The notes: generated by a model from the sequence alone, not told the origin. Positions 17,279-26,203 are shown, counted from the stretch's first letter. The stretch: 50,342 nucleotides of DNA from Streptomyces scabichelini (GCF_011045015.1 NZ_JAAKZY010000061.1:1-50342), one strand, 5' to 3'. Numbers and translations are program-made.

Positions 17279-17875
17279 ATGCCGCAGGCCGACACCGACC
17301 GCCACGAGATCCGGCAGCTCATCGAGAACTGGGCACTGTGGCGCGATGCTGGGGACTGGAGCCGATTCGCCACGGTCTGGCATCCGCGCGACGGCTGGAT
17401 GACCGCCACCTGGTTCCAGGGAAGCGCCACCGACTTCATCAAGGCCAGTCGTGAAGGCTTCGAGAACGGGGTCAGCATCCTGCACTTCCTGGGTGGCCAC
17501 ACCGCGGACATCGTCGGCGACCGAGCCATCGCCCAGACGAAGATGACCATCAACCAGCGTGCGAGCATCGACACCGTCGAGGTCGACGTCGTCTGCACCG
17601 GCCGCTTCTACGACTTCCTTTCCCGCGACGAGGGCCGCTGGACCGTCGTGCGCCGACAGCCGATCTACGAGAAGGACCGGCTCGACGTCGTCGACCCCGC
17701 TGCCTCACTGACGTTGGACCCCGAGCTCCTGCATCGGTTTCCGACCGGATATCGGCACTTGGCCTACCTTCAGACCAAGGCGGGCTTCACGGTGAAGAAC
17801 GGGCTTCCCGGTCTCACCGGCACCGCAGTGGAGCAGCTCCACTCCGAAGGCACACAATGGCTGGCCGGGGCCTGA
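17279..17875 (+). CDS. NTF2/SnoaL-like protein
   Basis: Protein of 198 aa with an NTF2/SnoaL-like domain: HEIRQLIENWALWRDAGDWSR at the N-terminus, then WHPRDGWMTATWFQG and VSILHFLGGHTADI, followed by the VVCTGRFYDFLSRDEGRWTVVRRQ strands. AAGGAG precedes the ATG by 6-7 bp. It lies between aldehyde dehydrogenase and maleylacetate reductase in one operon. Proteins of this fold can be isomerases, dehydratases or hydrolases. The conserved Asp/His pattern allows catalysis, but no reaction can be named. It is longer than and only distantly like the NTF2-like gene at 14995. Confidence 0.72.
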   Translation: MPQADTDRHEIRQLIENWALWRDAGDWSRFATVWHPRDGWMTATWFQGSATDFIKASREGFENGVSILHFLGGHTADIVGDRAIAQTKMTINQRASIDTVEVDVVCTGRFYDFLSRDEGRWTVVRRQPIYEKDRLDVVDPAASLTLDPELLHRFPTGYRHLAYLQTKAGFTVKNGLPGLTGTAVEQLHSEGTQWLAGA

Positions 17876-17933
17876 TGCGGGCCGTCACCCGCACGCGGTC
17901 GACCCAGCCGAAGACCTACCCGAGGAACAAACG

Positions 17934-19001
17934 ATGAGGTTCACCCACGAGACCCTTCCCCAGCGGGTGGTGTTCGCGGCCGGGGAGTCACCCGCCGCCG
18001 TGGCGGCGGAGGTCGAGGCACTCGGCGGTTCCCGGGTCATGCTCATCGCATCGGACCGCGAGAAGGAACTGGCCGACCCGATCGCCAAGGAGATCCCGGT
18101 CGTACTGCGTCACGACGAGGTCGTGATGCACGTACCGGTCGAGGTCGCGCGACGAGCTCGTCAGGCGGCGGCCGCCGCCGACGCGGACATCCTGGTCAGT
18201 GTCGGCGGCGGCTCGACCACCGGTCTGGCCAAGGCGGTGGCGATGACCACCGGGCTGCCGATCGTCGCGGTACCCACCACGTACGCCGGCTCCGAGGCGA
18301 CCAACGTCTGGGGCCTGACCGAAGGCGACACCAAGACCACCGGTGTGGACAACGGGGTACTGCCCGCGTCGGTCGTGTACGACGCCGGTCTGCTGACCAC
18401 GCTGCCCGGCGCGATGACCGTGGCCAGCGGCCTGAACGCGATGGCGCACTGCGTGGACTCGATGTGGGGGCCACGCGCCGACCCGCTCGACCGGGCGCTG
18501 GCCCAGGAGGGCATCCGCGCACTGGCGACCGGCCTGCCCGCGGTGGCCGACGACTCGACGAGCGTCGAGGGCATCGAACAGACGCTGTACGGCGCCTACC
18601 TCGCCGCCGTCGCGTTCGCCTCGGCGGGTTCAGGCATGCATCACAAGATCTGCCACGTTCTCGGCGGCATGTTCAACCTCCCGCACGCACAGACCCACGC
18701 GGTCGTGCTTCCCTACGTGCTGGCCTTCAACGCCCCACACGCCCCGGAGGCGGAGGCGCGCATCGCCGAGGCCCTCGGCGCGGTCTTCGACACCCAGGCG
18801 GCGGGCGCCGGCCTCGCCGCCCTGCGCCAGGTCCTGGACGCGCCGAAGGCGCTGCGCGACTACGGCATGCCCGAGGACGGTATCGCCAAGGCGGTGGGGC
18901 CGATCATGAAGGCGGTCCCGGCCAACAACCCCACCCCCCTCACGGACGAGAACCTGACCGCGCTGCTGGAGGCGGCGTGGGCCGGCGACCCGATCGACTG
19001 A
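17934..19001 (+). CDS. Maleylacetate reductase
   Basis: Iron-type alcohol dehydrogenase family member, 355 aa, of the maleylacetate reductase branch (EC 1.3.1.32), which reduces maleylacetate to 3-oxoadipate with NAD(P)H. Visible are the NAD-binding SVGGGSTTGLAKA (about 87-99), PTTYAGSEAT, the MAHCVDSMWGPRADP region and the SAGSGMHHKICHVLGGMFNLPHA stretch that carries metal-site histidines in iron ADHs. It closes the Rieske operon. The enzyme producing maleylacetate, hydroxyquinol 1,2-dioxygenase, is encoded 9 kb away at 27765 in a differently controlled operon. Confidence 0.92.
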   Translation: MRFTHETLPQRVVFAAGESPAAVAAEVEALGGSRVMLIASDREKELADPIAKEIPVVLRHDEVVMHVPVEVARRARQAAAAADADILVSVGGGSTTGLAKAVAMTTGLPIVAVPTTYAGSEATNVWGLTEGDTKTTGVDNGVLPASVVYDAGLLTTLPGAMTVASGLNAMAHCVDSMWGPRADPLDRALAQEGIRALATGLPAVADDSTSVEGIEQTLYGAYLAAVAFASAGSGMHHKICHVLGGMFNLPHAQTHAVVLPYVLAFNAPHAPEAEARIAEALGAVFDTQAAGAGLAALRQVLDAPKALRDYGMPEDGIAKAVGPIMKAVPANNPTPLTDENLTALLEAAWAGDPID

Positions 19002-19336
19002 ACGAAGCCCGTCATGGCTACCTACGTCAACCTCGGCTCGGCCCAGGCCGTCGACCGCGGCACGATCCACCGCGAGGTGTCGCCGGAGCAGCAGACAGTC
19101 GAGCAGCGGCTCGAGCCGCCTCCTTGACCAGGGAGATCATGAGTTCCTGCAGCCGCGGGTCCTGCCGCGCGGCGGCGCGCACCGTCGCGATGGCTGCGAG
19201 TCCGGCCACCTCCTTGTCCGCGAAGGCTCAGGCAGGCCGCTGTCAGCGGTGACGTAACCGGCGGAACAAGGGTGGTTGTCGCCGCACGGCAGGAGGGATT
19301 CGGCGGCAGTAGGACGCCGAGCTCGACGCGCTGAGC
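19002..19336. other. Intergenic region with possible gene fragments
   Basis: A short plus-strand frame from ATG 19014 reads MATYVNLGSAQAVDRG and stops near 19125. On the minus strand, about 19100-19215, AFADKEVAGLAAIATVRAAA followed by RQDPRLQELMISLVKEAA looks like genuine protein sequence with no start and a stop just upstream. Neither is recognised. The stretch may hold two eroded gene ends between convergent operons. Confidence 0.3.
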
Positions 19337-19885
19337 TCAGTCCGGCAGCAACTCCGCGAAGTCGCGCAGAGGTCGCGCCCCATCCCAGTCGACTGATGCC
19401 CGCCAGACGGAGGTGAAGACCCCTCGCGTGATCTCGTTGTCCTGGACGAGCTCGATCATTCCCGGGGCATCTTCACCGGTGTCCAGGAAGAAGACCTCAC
19501 CCCCTGGGGCACGATCGTGGAAATGCACCGACGCTCCGCTCGCCTCACGACGTTCGACCTCTTCCCTGACGTTCGGCACGGCCTTGGCGACGTGATGGAA
19601 GCCGTAGCCATGGCGTTCGTAGGCGTCCTTGTAGATGGAGGGCTCGTCGTCGAGGGTCTGGACTAGCTCGACCATCATGTGCCCCGAGAACGCGAGCGCG
19701 AGGGTGAACTCGGCCTTCCCCGGCTCACCACGGTAGGTGGAGCCCTCGCCGCCGATCCTCCCGTTCACGAACCAGGGCCCGACGCCGAGTTCGTCGGTCC
19801 ACCAGCGCATCCCGGCAGTGAGGTCGGGGACCGCGTACGCGACCTGGATGATGGCGTCGGTCGGCTGGCCGAAGGGAAACTCCAT
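19337..19885 (-). CDS. VOC-superfamily (glyoxalase/dioxygenase fold) protein
   Basis: Metal-dependent VOC-fold protein, 182 aa, with two beta-alpha-beta-beta-beta modules: IIQVAYAVPDLTAGMRWWTDELGVGPW at residues 12-38 and GYGFHHVAKAVPNVREEVE from about 93. Likely metal ligands include the His in FHHVA and the Glu in PGMIELVQ. Families of this type include glyoxalases, epimerases and extradiol dioxygenases; this single-domain length does not fit a classical extradiol enzyme. It is the last gene of the benzaldehyde-lyase-like operon, 59 bp after an SDR, so a role in processing or protecting that pathway is likely. Confidence 0.78.
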   Translation of the reverse strand: MEFPFGQPTDAIIQVAYAVPDLTAGMRWWTDELGVGPWFVNGRIGGEGSTYRGEPGKAEFTLALAFSGHMMVELVQTLDDEPSIYKDAYERHGYGFHHVAKAVPNVREEVERREASGASVHFHDRAPGGEVFFLDTGEDAPGMIELVQDNEITRGVFTSVWRASVDWDGARPLRDFAELLPD

Positions 19886-19944
19886 GGTGGTTGTCCTCGC
19901 TCGGGTCCTGTGGCGCAGGTGGTGATCGACGGCGGCCGTCGCCT

Positions 19945-20763
19945 CTATGTCGGCGGGCGGGTGAACCCGGTGGCGCCGCCGTCCACCGGGAGAGCCGCAC
20001 CTGTGATGTAGCCGGCTTCGGACGAGGCCAGGAAGAGCACGGCGTCGGCGAGCTCGTCCGGTTCTCCTTCTCGGAGCATGGGAGTGCTGAGCCTGACCCG
20101 CTCTCGGAAAGCGTCGGCTCCGCCGGGCGGAAGGCCCGTCGTGCGTGTGGCGATGTCGGTGTTCATGCCGCCCGGAATGACGATGTTGACCCGGATTCCC
20201 TCGCCGATGACTTCGGCGGCGAGGATGCGTGTCAGGTGCTCGAGTGCGGCCTTGCTGGTTCCGTACGCGGCGATTCCCGCACTGGCCCTTCGGCCGGCTG
20301 CCGAGCCGCAGAAGACGACGGCCCCGCCGGGTGCGAGCAAGGGCCTGAGACCCTGCATGAGGAAGAACGAGCCCTTGACGTTGGTGTCGAACACCATGTC
20401 CCAGGTTGCTTCGTCCATGTCGTCGAGGCGTTTGATGCCCGCCTGCCCGGCATTGAGGAAGGCGGCATCGAGGTGGTCGACTCGTGCGGCGACCTCCGTG
20501 ACCGCGGCCTTGATGCCGGTCACCGAGGAGAGGTCGGCCCGGACGGCGATCGTGCCGTCGCCGATCAGATCGCTCGCGGTCTTCAGCTGGTCAGGGTCTC
20601 GCGCGATGATGACCACGCGTGCACCCTCGCGCGCGAACGCCTGTGCGGCTGCCAGGCCCAGTCCTCTGCTGCCGCCGGTGACGAGGCAGGTCTTCCCGAG
20701 GAAACGCTGACGCCGGTCCTCGACGGCCAGGTCTCGGCTTCCCGCATCAGTCGTGTCGTCCAT
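19945..20763 (-). CDS. Short-chain dehydrogenase/reductase
   Basis: Classical SDR, 272 aa. Rossmann motif GGSRGLGLAAAQAFA at about 27-41, the NAG motif in AFLNAGQAG, the active-site Ser in FCGSAAGR and the YGTSK catalytic Tyr/Lys pair. ATG at 20763 follows AAGGAG; the frame stays open upstream, but that part overlaps the lyase gene. It is 41 bp behind the benzaldehyde-lyase-like gene in one operon. A plausible reaction is interconversion of a diol and the alpha-hydroxyketone that the lyase would cleave. That is inference; the family gives only NAD(P)-dependent oxidoreduction. Confidence 0.87.
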   Translation of the reverse strand: MDDTTDAGSRDLAVEDRRQRFLGKTCLVTGGSRGLGLAAAQAFAREGARVVIIARDPDQLKTASDLIGDGTIAVRADLSSVTGIKAAVTEVAARVDHLDAAFLNAGQAGIKRLDDMDEATWDMVFDTNVKGSFFLMQGLRPLLAPGGAVVFCGSAAGRRASAGIAAYGTSKAALEHLTRILAAEVIGEGIRVNIVIPGGMNTDIATRTTGLPPGGADAFRERVRLSTPMLREGEPDELADAVLFLASSEAGYITGAALPVDGGATGFTRPPT

Positions 20764-20804
20764 GGTTCTCCTTCGTACTCGGTCGGTCGGTCGGGAGCGG
20801 CGGC

Positions 20805-22502
20805 TCATGCGTCGATCTCGATGCCGCCGAACGGAGCTCCGCCGTTCAGGACGCGCTCCTCCGGAGGAATGGGCGCAAGGCTCACGCGTACGTCGATGCA
20901 GGTCGGTCGGCGGGCCGCGAGGGCGGCCTCGATCGCCGGGCGGAGCTGGTCGAGTTCTGTGACGTCGACGCCGTCCGCGCCGAGCGCTCGTGCCACGCCG
21001 CTGTAAGAGCCGTTCTCCAGGCGGTTGTTGGTGACGCGGTCCTGTCCGAAGAGAAACTGCTGGGTGTGCAGAGTGGCGCCCCAGGCCTGGTTGTTGAGGA
21101 CGATCACAATGACCGGCAGTCCCGCCCGGACGAGGGCGTCGAACTCGGCGAGGCTGTAGCCGACGGCGCCGTCGCCGGTGACGAGGATCGTCGCCTTGTC
21201 GGGGGCCGCGCACTGCGCTCCCAGGGCCACGCCGAAGTTGCTCCCCATCGAGCTGAGGTAGCCGTGCCCCAGGTAGTGGGCCAACGGCGCCAGCGCGATC
21301 GTCTCGGAGAGCCACAGCTCGGTCAGAGCGCCGTCGACTACCACAGTGGCGTTGTCGGGGACGCTCTCGGCGATCGTACGGACCGCGAGGTACGGGTGGA
21401 TCGCGGCGTCCTCGTGCTCCTCGGTCTCGGCGGCGAGTGCGGACCGCCGGGTGGCCGAGACGTCCCGCAGGGTCTCCAGCCAGTCGTCGCGCCCGGAGGG
21501 GACGAGGCTGTCGCCCAGGCGCTCGTTAAGCACGCCGACCGTGCCGACCGGGTCGGCCTGGATGCCGAGTTCGACATCCTGCAGACGGCCGAGTTCACGG
21601 CCGTCGGGGTCGATCTGGAAGATCCGCGAACTCGTCGGGAGCAGTCGGCCCGTGCCGAACTGGGTGGCCAGTCCGAAGCGCAGCCCGAGCAGAAGGACCA
21701 GGTCGGGCCGCTCGTCCTCGGGGACGGTGGCCAGGGTCTGGACGAGACCGACGTGCTGCTTCGAGCCGACGATCGCCCCGAGGCCCTCCCAGTCGGAGAA
21801 GAGGGGCACTCCGGTGCGGGCCGCGAACTCGTGCAACTGTGCCCGTGCCTCGGCGGTGACGAAGGACTTGCCGACCAGCGCGATCGGCCGCTGGGCGGCG
21901 CCGAGCGCGTCGAGGATCCGGTCGACGCCACCGGCGGGGGCGATTCCGGTGCCGTCGATGTCGAGGCGGTAGTCCTCGACCTCGTCGACGTCGACCGACT
22001 GGCGCAGGACGTCCCAGGGAATGTCGAGGAGCACCGGGCCCTTGGGCTCGGACTGTGCGATGCGGATCGCCTGGGCGACCAGGCGGGGGATCAGCTCGGC
22101 ACGGGTGACGCGGTGCGCGAACTTGGTCACAGGGGCGGCCATGGCGATCTGGTCGAATCCGGCCTGCTGGTCGTTGATCTGGTCCGTCTCAAGAGGACCG
22201 GAGCCTGCGATGTAGAGGACGGGGGTCCAGTCCAGATGGGCGTTGGCGATGGAGGTCAGGACGTTGGTGAAGCCGCCGCCGGCCGTGACGACAGCGACAC
22301 CCAGGTCCCCGGTGACCCGCGCATAGCCCTCGGCCGCGTGGCCGGCGTTCATCTCGTGGCGCACGTCGACGATGCGGAGCTTGGCATCCAGGGCGTCCTG
22401 GAAGATGCCGTCGACGTGTGCTCCGTTCAGGCCGAAGGCGACGTTGACTCCGGCTCGCTCCAGTGTTCGCACGACGAGCCCACTACCGGTTGCGGGTGCC
22501 AT
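20805..22502 (-). CDS. Benzaldehyde-lyase-like ThDP enzyme
   Basis: ThDP-dependent carboligase/lyase, 565 aa. Recalled benzaldehyde lyase (BAL, EC 4.1.2.38) of Pseudomonas fluorescens is collinear from the first residues: FGLNGAHVD at 23-31, catalytic Glu50 in DVRHEMNAGHAAEGYAR, TAGGGFTN at 73-80, and Gln113 in NDQQAGFDQIAMAAP. Near the C-terminus are the ThDP/Mg motif GDGAVGYS with NNQAWGATLH, then NRLENGSY and APIPPEERVL. BAL cleaves (R)-benzoin and anisoin to aryl aldehydes and also joins them. His29 is kept, but position 26, His in BAL, is Asn here, so substrate range may differ. Acetolactate synthase is less likely given this pattern. First gene of a three-gene operon divergent from an IclR regulator. 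Confidence 0.85.
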   Translation of the reverse strand: MAPATGSGLVVRTLERAGVNVAFGLNGAHVDGIFQDALDAKLRIVDVRHEMNAGHAAEGYARVTGDLGVAVVTAGGGFTNVLTSIANAHLDWTPVLYIAGSGPLETDQINDQQAGFDQIAMAAPVTKFAHRVTRAELIPRLVAQAIRIAQSEPKGPVLLDIPWDVLRQSVDVDEVEDYRLDIDGTGIAPAGGVDRILDALGAAQRPIALVGKSFVTAEARAQLHEFAARTGVPLFSDWEGLGAIVGSKQHVGLVQTLATVPEDERPDLVLLLGLRFGLATQFGTGRLLPTSSRIFQIDPDGRELGRLQDVELGIQADPVGTVGVLNERLGDSLVPSGRDDWLETLRDVSATRRSALAAETEEHEDAAIHPYLAVRTIAESVPDNATVVVDGALTELWLSETIALAPLAHYLGHGYLSSMGSNFGVALGAQCAAPDKATILVTGDGAVGYSLAEFDALVRAGLPVIVIVLNNQAWGATLHTQQFLFGQDRVTNNRLENGSYSGVARALGADGVDVTELDQLRPAIEAALAARRPTCIDVRVSLAPIPPEERVLNGGAPFGGIEIDA

Positions 22503-22621
22503 TCGGTGATCCGCCCTTCTGGACGTACTCAGGGTTCCAACAAAAGTCGCTGGTGACAGGGCCGTATCTCAGGCCGTCCGTACCGGAGTCTCGGGTGTGG
22601 CCCGGGTGACGACAATGGCCG

Positions 22622-22638
22622 TGTTCGTTGGATGGTCA
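22622..22638 (+). promoter_or_regulatory. IclR-type operator candidate, copy 1
   Basis: TGTTCGTTGGATGGTCA, about 120 bp upstream of the lyase start. It matches the palindromic copy at 26204-26220 at 13 of 17 positions. Confidence 0.55.
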
Positions 22639-22806
22639 ACGCCTTGTTCGGCATGGAAAGTACGGGACCCCGTTGCAGATACTTACCGTGCTCCCAGCCA
22701 TGTCCGGCCGGGACGCACATGTGCCGCCTGCAAGTACGCCAGGTGGGTGGGTGGGTGACTGGCTGCGTGCAGGGCGTCAGCAAAGCGCGCATTGTTAGAA
22801 CATCGA

Positions 22807-22823
22807 CGTTCATCCAACGAACA
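22807..22823 (-). promoter_or_regulatory. IclR-type operator candidate, copy 2
   Basis: On the minus strand TGTTCGTTGGATGAACG, with arms GTTC and GAAC, 44 bp before the IclR start. The location suits autoregulation. Confidence 0.6.
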
Positions 22824-22866
22824 GGAAAGGTAGGGTGACCGAGGCCGCCAACGATGGAGGAGAGCC

Positions 22867-23646
22867 ATGCCTCGCGCGCACGAGCCAGGACGCTCAGTCA
22901 GCTCTCGGCTGTGGGATCTGCTGTTCTCCTTCGACCCCAACCACACCGAGCTGAGCCTCGCCGACCTGGTCCGGCGTACCGGCATGCCGCAAGCCACCGC
23001 CAGGCGCCTCACGCTCGACCTTCTGGAGGCCGGTGCTCTGGAGCGCACCAGCGACAATCGGTTCGCGATCGGCCTGCCTCTGTGGCGCCTCGGAACCCTC
23101 GCACCGCGCGCCGAGACGCTGCGCAGCGCCGCGCAGCCGTTTGTGGAAGACCTGTACACGGCTCTTCACCAGCATGTGCAGCTGGCCGTTCTCCAGGGCG
23201 ACCAGGCCGTGATCATCGAGCGGTTGTCGGCGGTCAACGCCGTCGGTCTGACATCGCAGGTCGGCGGCCTCCTGCCCTTGCATTGCTCAGGTGTCGGCAA
23301 GGTCCTTCTGAGCCACAGCAGTCCCGCCTTCATCGATGAGGTGCTGGCGGGAAGGCTGCAGCGCTTCACTCCCAAGACGATCGTGGACCCCACCGAGCTC
23401 CGTCGCGAACTGGCGTCCTGCCGCTCGACCGGAACGGTGGTCGTCAAGGAAGAGATGAGCGAAGGGGCCGAGTCGGTCGCGACGCGCATCCTTGATGGCC
23501 GCGGCAAAGTCGTCGCGGCTCTGTCTGTTGTGGTGGCTGCGGGCTCGATCAAACTGCAAGCGGCCGTCCCCTCACTGGTCACGAGCGGACTGGGATTGTC
23601 GAGGAGTCTCGGCTGGAGGCCGGGCATCCCCATTCGCATCTCCTAA
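22867..23646 (+). CDS. IclR-family transcriptional regulator (lyase/hydroxyquinol regulon)
   Basis: Regulator of 259 aa with an N-terminal winged helix (SSRLWDLLFSF, then LSLADLVRRTGMPQATARRL at about 30-49) and a C-terminal IclR effector domain containing LPLHCSGVGKVLLSH and the VATRILDGRGKVVAALSVV segment. GGAGGAGAG precedes the ATG. It is divergent from the lyase operon, with a 17-bp palindromic motif in the gap that recurs before the MFS and monooxygenase operons. It is therefore the likely regulator of all of these, by activation or repression. The effector is unknown. Confidence 0.88.
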   Translation: MPRAHEPGRSVSSRLWDLLFSFDPNHTELSLADLVRRTGMPQATARRLTLDLLEAGALERTSDNRFAIGLPLWRLGTLAPRAETLRSAAQPFVEDLYTALHQHVQLAVLQGDQAVIIERLSAVNAVGLTSQVGGLLPLHCSGVGKVLLSHSSPAFIDEVLAGRLQRFTPKTIVDPTELRRELASCRSTGTVVVKEEMSEGAESVATRILDGRGKVVAALSVVVAAGSIKLQAAVPSLVTSGLGLSRSLGWRPGIPIRIS

Positions 23647-23674
23647 CCCTTCGTGGGGCGAGGAAACCGGCACG

Positions 23675-24094
23675 TCAGGCCGGTGGTTGCCGCCGGGAGA
23701 GCTGCATGTGACCGAGGCGCCATCCCTCGTCGGTCGAGAACCACACCCGGGTGGCCACGGCCTGCACCAGGAACGGCGGCAGGTCGGGCAGGCGCCGGAT
23801 GCGCATCTTCTGAAAGCACGTCACGATGGCCCGTCCCCCTCGCTCCAGACACGTCACCTCGCTGGTCTCAGCCTCGACGGTCGGTCCCATGGACGCGTTG
23901 TAGCTGAGGAAGTGCTCACGTCCATGGACATTCCCGACCGGGCCGTGAACGGTCACGCAGTCGGGGAGCATGAGTTCACGCTGCTCCTCGTCGCCCTTCG
24001 TGATCGCGACGAGCCACGCCGCCTCCGCCTGAGCGACCGTGGCCGGCATGCGGACGTCGTTCGTACCGCTCGCCCCTGGGTGCGCAGTGGTCAT
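23675..24094 (-). CDS. NTF2-like/DUF4440 protein
   Basis: Protein of 139 aa, paralogous to the NTF2-like gene at 14995. Shared features are the QAEAAWLVAITKG helix, VTVHGPVGNVHGREHF and a C-terminal TRVWFSTDEGWRLGHMQLSRR pair of strands. An AGGAG site precedes the ATG by 7-8 bp. It lies 165 bp behind the MFS transporter on the same strand and would be the last gene of that unit. The function is unknown; its pairing with aromatic operons at both loci suggests a pathway-specific accessory or small-molecule-handling role. Confidence 0.72.
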   Translation of the reverse strand: MTTAHPGASGTNDVRMPATVAQAEAAWLVAITKGDEEQRELMLPDCVTVHGPVGNVHGREHFLSYNASMGPTVEAETSEVTCLERGGRAIVTCFQKMRIRRLPDLPPFLVQAVATRVWFSTDEGWRLGHMQLSRRQPPA

Positions 24095-24259
24095 TGTTCG
24101 TCTCCTGTCAGAGCCTGTCTGAGTGTGTCTGGTGATCGTTGTGTGTTGTGCGCCGTGGCCCGCCGCGACTGCTGTTGCCGGGGAGAAGTCGCGGCGGGCG
24201 CACCGGTTGTCCTGACCGGCCTGCCACCCGTGTCCCGGCGCCGGCCGTTCGTCAGGCGG

Positions 24260-25969
24260 TCAGCCCTCGAGGGTGTGCGGGTCGTCCTCGAGATGAGACT
24301 CGCCCACACCACCGCGTGCGCCGACGAGAGTGAGTGCCGCCGCCACGAGAGCAGCCACACCACCGAGCACGTATGCGAGGGAGTAACTGCTGCTGAGGGC
24401 GTCGAAAGCAACGTCCTTGAGTGGGTTGAAGGGCACCACCTGACCATCCGGCAGGGTGATGTCGGCCGGCACCGAGTTGGCGCCGAGCGGGCCGGATTCC
24501 ACGGCGTGTACCGCCGCCTCCAGCTGCGGTCTCTGCTCCGCGGGAGCATTGGCCGCGGAGGCCTGGAAAGCCTCGTAGGCGTGCTGCAGTTCAGGATCAC
24601 CGGCCAGTTTGCGGTCGATCTCGTCGGCAGCTCGCCCTAGTGCGACAGCACCGGCGATCGCGGGGCCGAGGGCGAACCCGAGGTCGCGGAACGTGCTCGT
24701 GACACCGCTCGCCATACCGGCGAGGTGGTTGGGCAACGTGTTGACCGCGACCGCGCTGATGGAGGCGAAGGCGAGTGCCGAGCCGACGCCGGCGAGGATC
24801 AGAGGCCCGACGATGGCGCCCAGGGCCCGATCGCTCGTCGGAACGCCGGCGAACCACAGCCCGCTGGTGCCGATGAGGGTCAGGGCTGTGCAGAGAACCC
24901 ACCGGGGGTTGTAGCGCTCGAGCAGCTTGGAGGTGAGGGGCAGCAGTACGAAGCCGATGCCTCCGAAGAAGAGGTAGGCGACGGAGCTCTTCAGTGGGCT
25001 GAATCCCTGGATCGTGGTGAGGCGGATACTGGTGCCGTACATGATCACGAGGAACGCGAACATACCGATCAGGGTGACCACCGTGTTCATGGCGAACGCC
25101 CGGTTCCTGAACACATTCAGGAGAAGCAGCGGCTCGGCCGCACGGCTCTCGGCGAAGACGAACAGTACGAGGAAGACGGCCGCGACGATGAACGCGATGA
25201 CGATCTGCGGGTTCCCCCAACCACTCTCCGGGCCCTGGATCACGGCGTACATCAGAGCGAACAGGCCCAGCGCGGCAGTGATCTGACCCGGCCAGTCGAT
25301 GGATCGGCCCTCCGGCGAGGCGGAGTTCTGGGCGCGGGCCAGCGACAGAACCACGCTCACCGCGGCGATGACAAGGACGCCGACGAAGGCCCAGCGCCAG
25401 TTCGCGTTCCCGGCCCAGCCGAGTTCGATCTTGGCGGCGACGCCCGCCAGCAACGGTCCGAGGAAGCCGCCGACCGAGAGCGCGGTGGCCCAGATCGCCA
25501 CACCACGGGCGCGAGTGGCGGTGGTGTGCGTGCCTGCCGCCACCATGGCGAGGCTCGTCGGGAAGATGGCCGCGGCCCCGATGCCGTTGAGGACCTGGGC
25601 AAGGATCAGCAACGTCACCCGAGTGTCGGTCGAGGATCCCTCAGCCGGCACCAGGACCGCGAGAGCCGAGCCCACGACTATGAGCGCGGCGCCCCCGATG
25701 AGCAGGCGCTTGCGGCCGAACAGGTCACCGAACACGCCGAAGCCCAGTCCCAACGCGGCCACGGGAAGCATGAAGGCCTCGGTGATCCACGTCAGTTGGG
25801 CCGAGGACGGCGCGAGATCCTGCTGGATCAGCCCGTTGATGAGCGAGGGGACGGACAGGGCTATCTGCGCAAGGCACACGGCGAGAACCACCGCCGCGAG
25901 AGTGCCTGGGCTCAGGGTGTATCTGCCGCCCTCTCCCTTTGACGCACTGGGTGAATCGATCTGGACCAT
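24260..25969 (-). CDS. MFS transporter, 12-14 span class
   Basis: Major facilitator superfamily membrane protein, 569 aa. Motif A appears as GVFGDLFGRKRLLIGG at about 77-92, and many hydrophobic spans follow. The length, the QDLAPSSAQLTWITEAFML start region and a long soluble insertion before the last span (about 480-540) fit the DHA2-like group with 14 spans. ATG at 25969 follows AGGAGTCGTCC. Family members are mostly drug or metabolite exporters, but the operator shared with the lyase and ring-cleavage genes makes uptake or efflux of an aromatic substrate likely. Direction of transport is not decided by sequence. Confidence 0.88.
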   Translation of the reverse strand: MVQIDSPSASKGEGGRYTLSPGTLAAVVLAVCLAQIALSVPSLINGLIQQDLAPSSAQLTWITEAFMLPVAALGLGFGVFGDLFGRKRLLIGGAALIVVGSALAVLVPAEGSSTDTRVTLLILAQVLNGIGAAAIFPTSLAMVAAGTHTTATRARGVAIWATALSVGGFLGPLLAGVAAKIELGWAGNANWRWAFVGVLVIAAVSVVLSLARAQNSASPEGRSIDWPGQITAALGLFALMYAVIQGPESGWGNPQIVIAFIVAAVFLVLFVFAESRAAEPLLLLNVFRNRAFAMNTVVTLIGMFAFLVIMYGTSIRLTTIQGFSPLKSSVAYLFFGGIGFVLLPLTSKLLERYNPRWVLCTALTLIGTSGLWFAGVPTSDRALGAIVGPLILAGVGSALAFASISAVAVNTLPNHLAGMASGVTSTFRDLGFALGPAIAGAVALGRAADEIDRKLAGDPELQHAYEAFQASAANAPAEQRPQLEAAVHAVESGPLGANSVPADITLPDGQVVPFNPLKDVAFDALSSSYSLAYVLGGVAALVAAALTLVGARGGVGESHLEDDPHTLEG

Positions 25970-26203
25970 GGACGACTCCTCGCGCACAAAGCGCTGCCAT
26001 CGGACCGGCGTTCGCCGCCGGACCCAGCTGTGGGTGCTTCTGTCTCGGTCGTCCGGCAACACCGCTGCCGAACGCCCCAGGAGCCTTCGCGGACCGCCTC
26101 CGCGTGACTCTTCGACCGGACCTGATTCAGGACGCGCGGCCTGGTGGCCAACCCATCGAGCAGCGACAACGTAGGGTGTGGCCCCCGTCACGCCCAATGG
26201 GCA

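Larger units (their letters stand above)
22503..22866. promoter_or_regulatory. Divergent promoter between lyase operon and IclR gene
   Basis: A 364-bp control region with no gene. It contains two copies of a 17-bp motif facing each other (22622-22638 and 22807-22823, the second read on the minus strand), whose first 13 bases are identical. It probably holds the promoters of both the lyase operon and the regulator. Confidence 0.6.
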
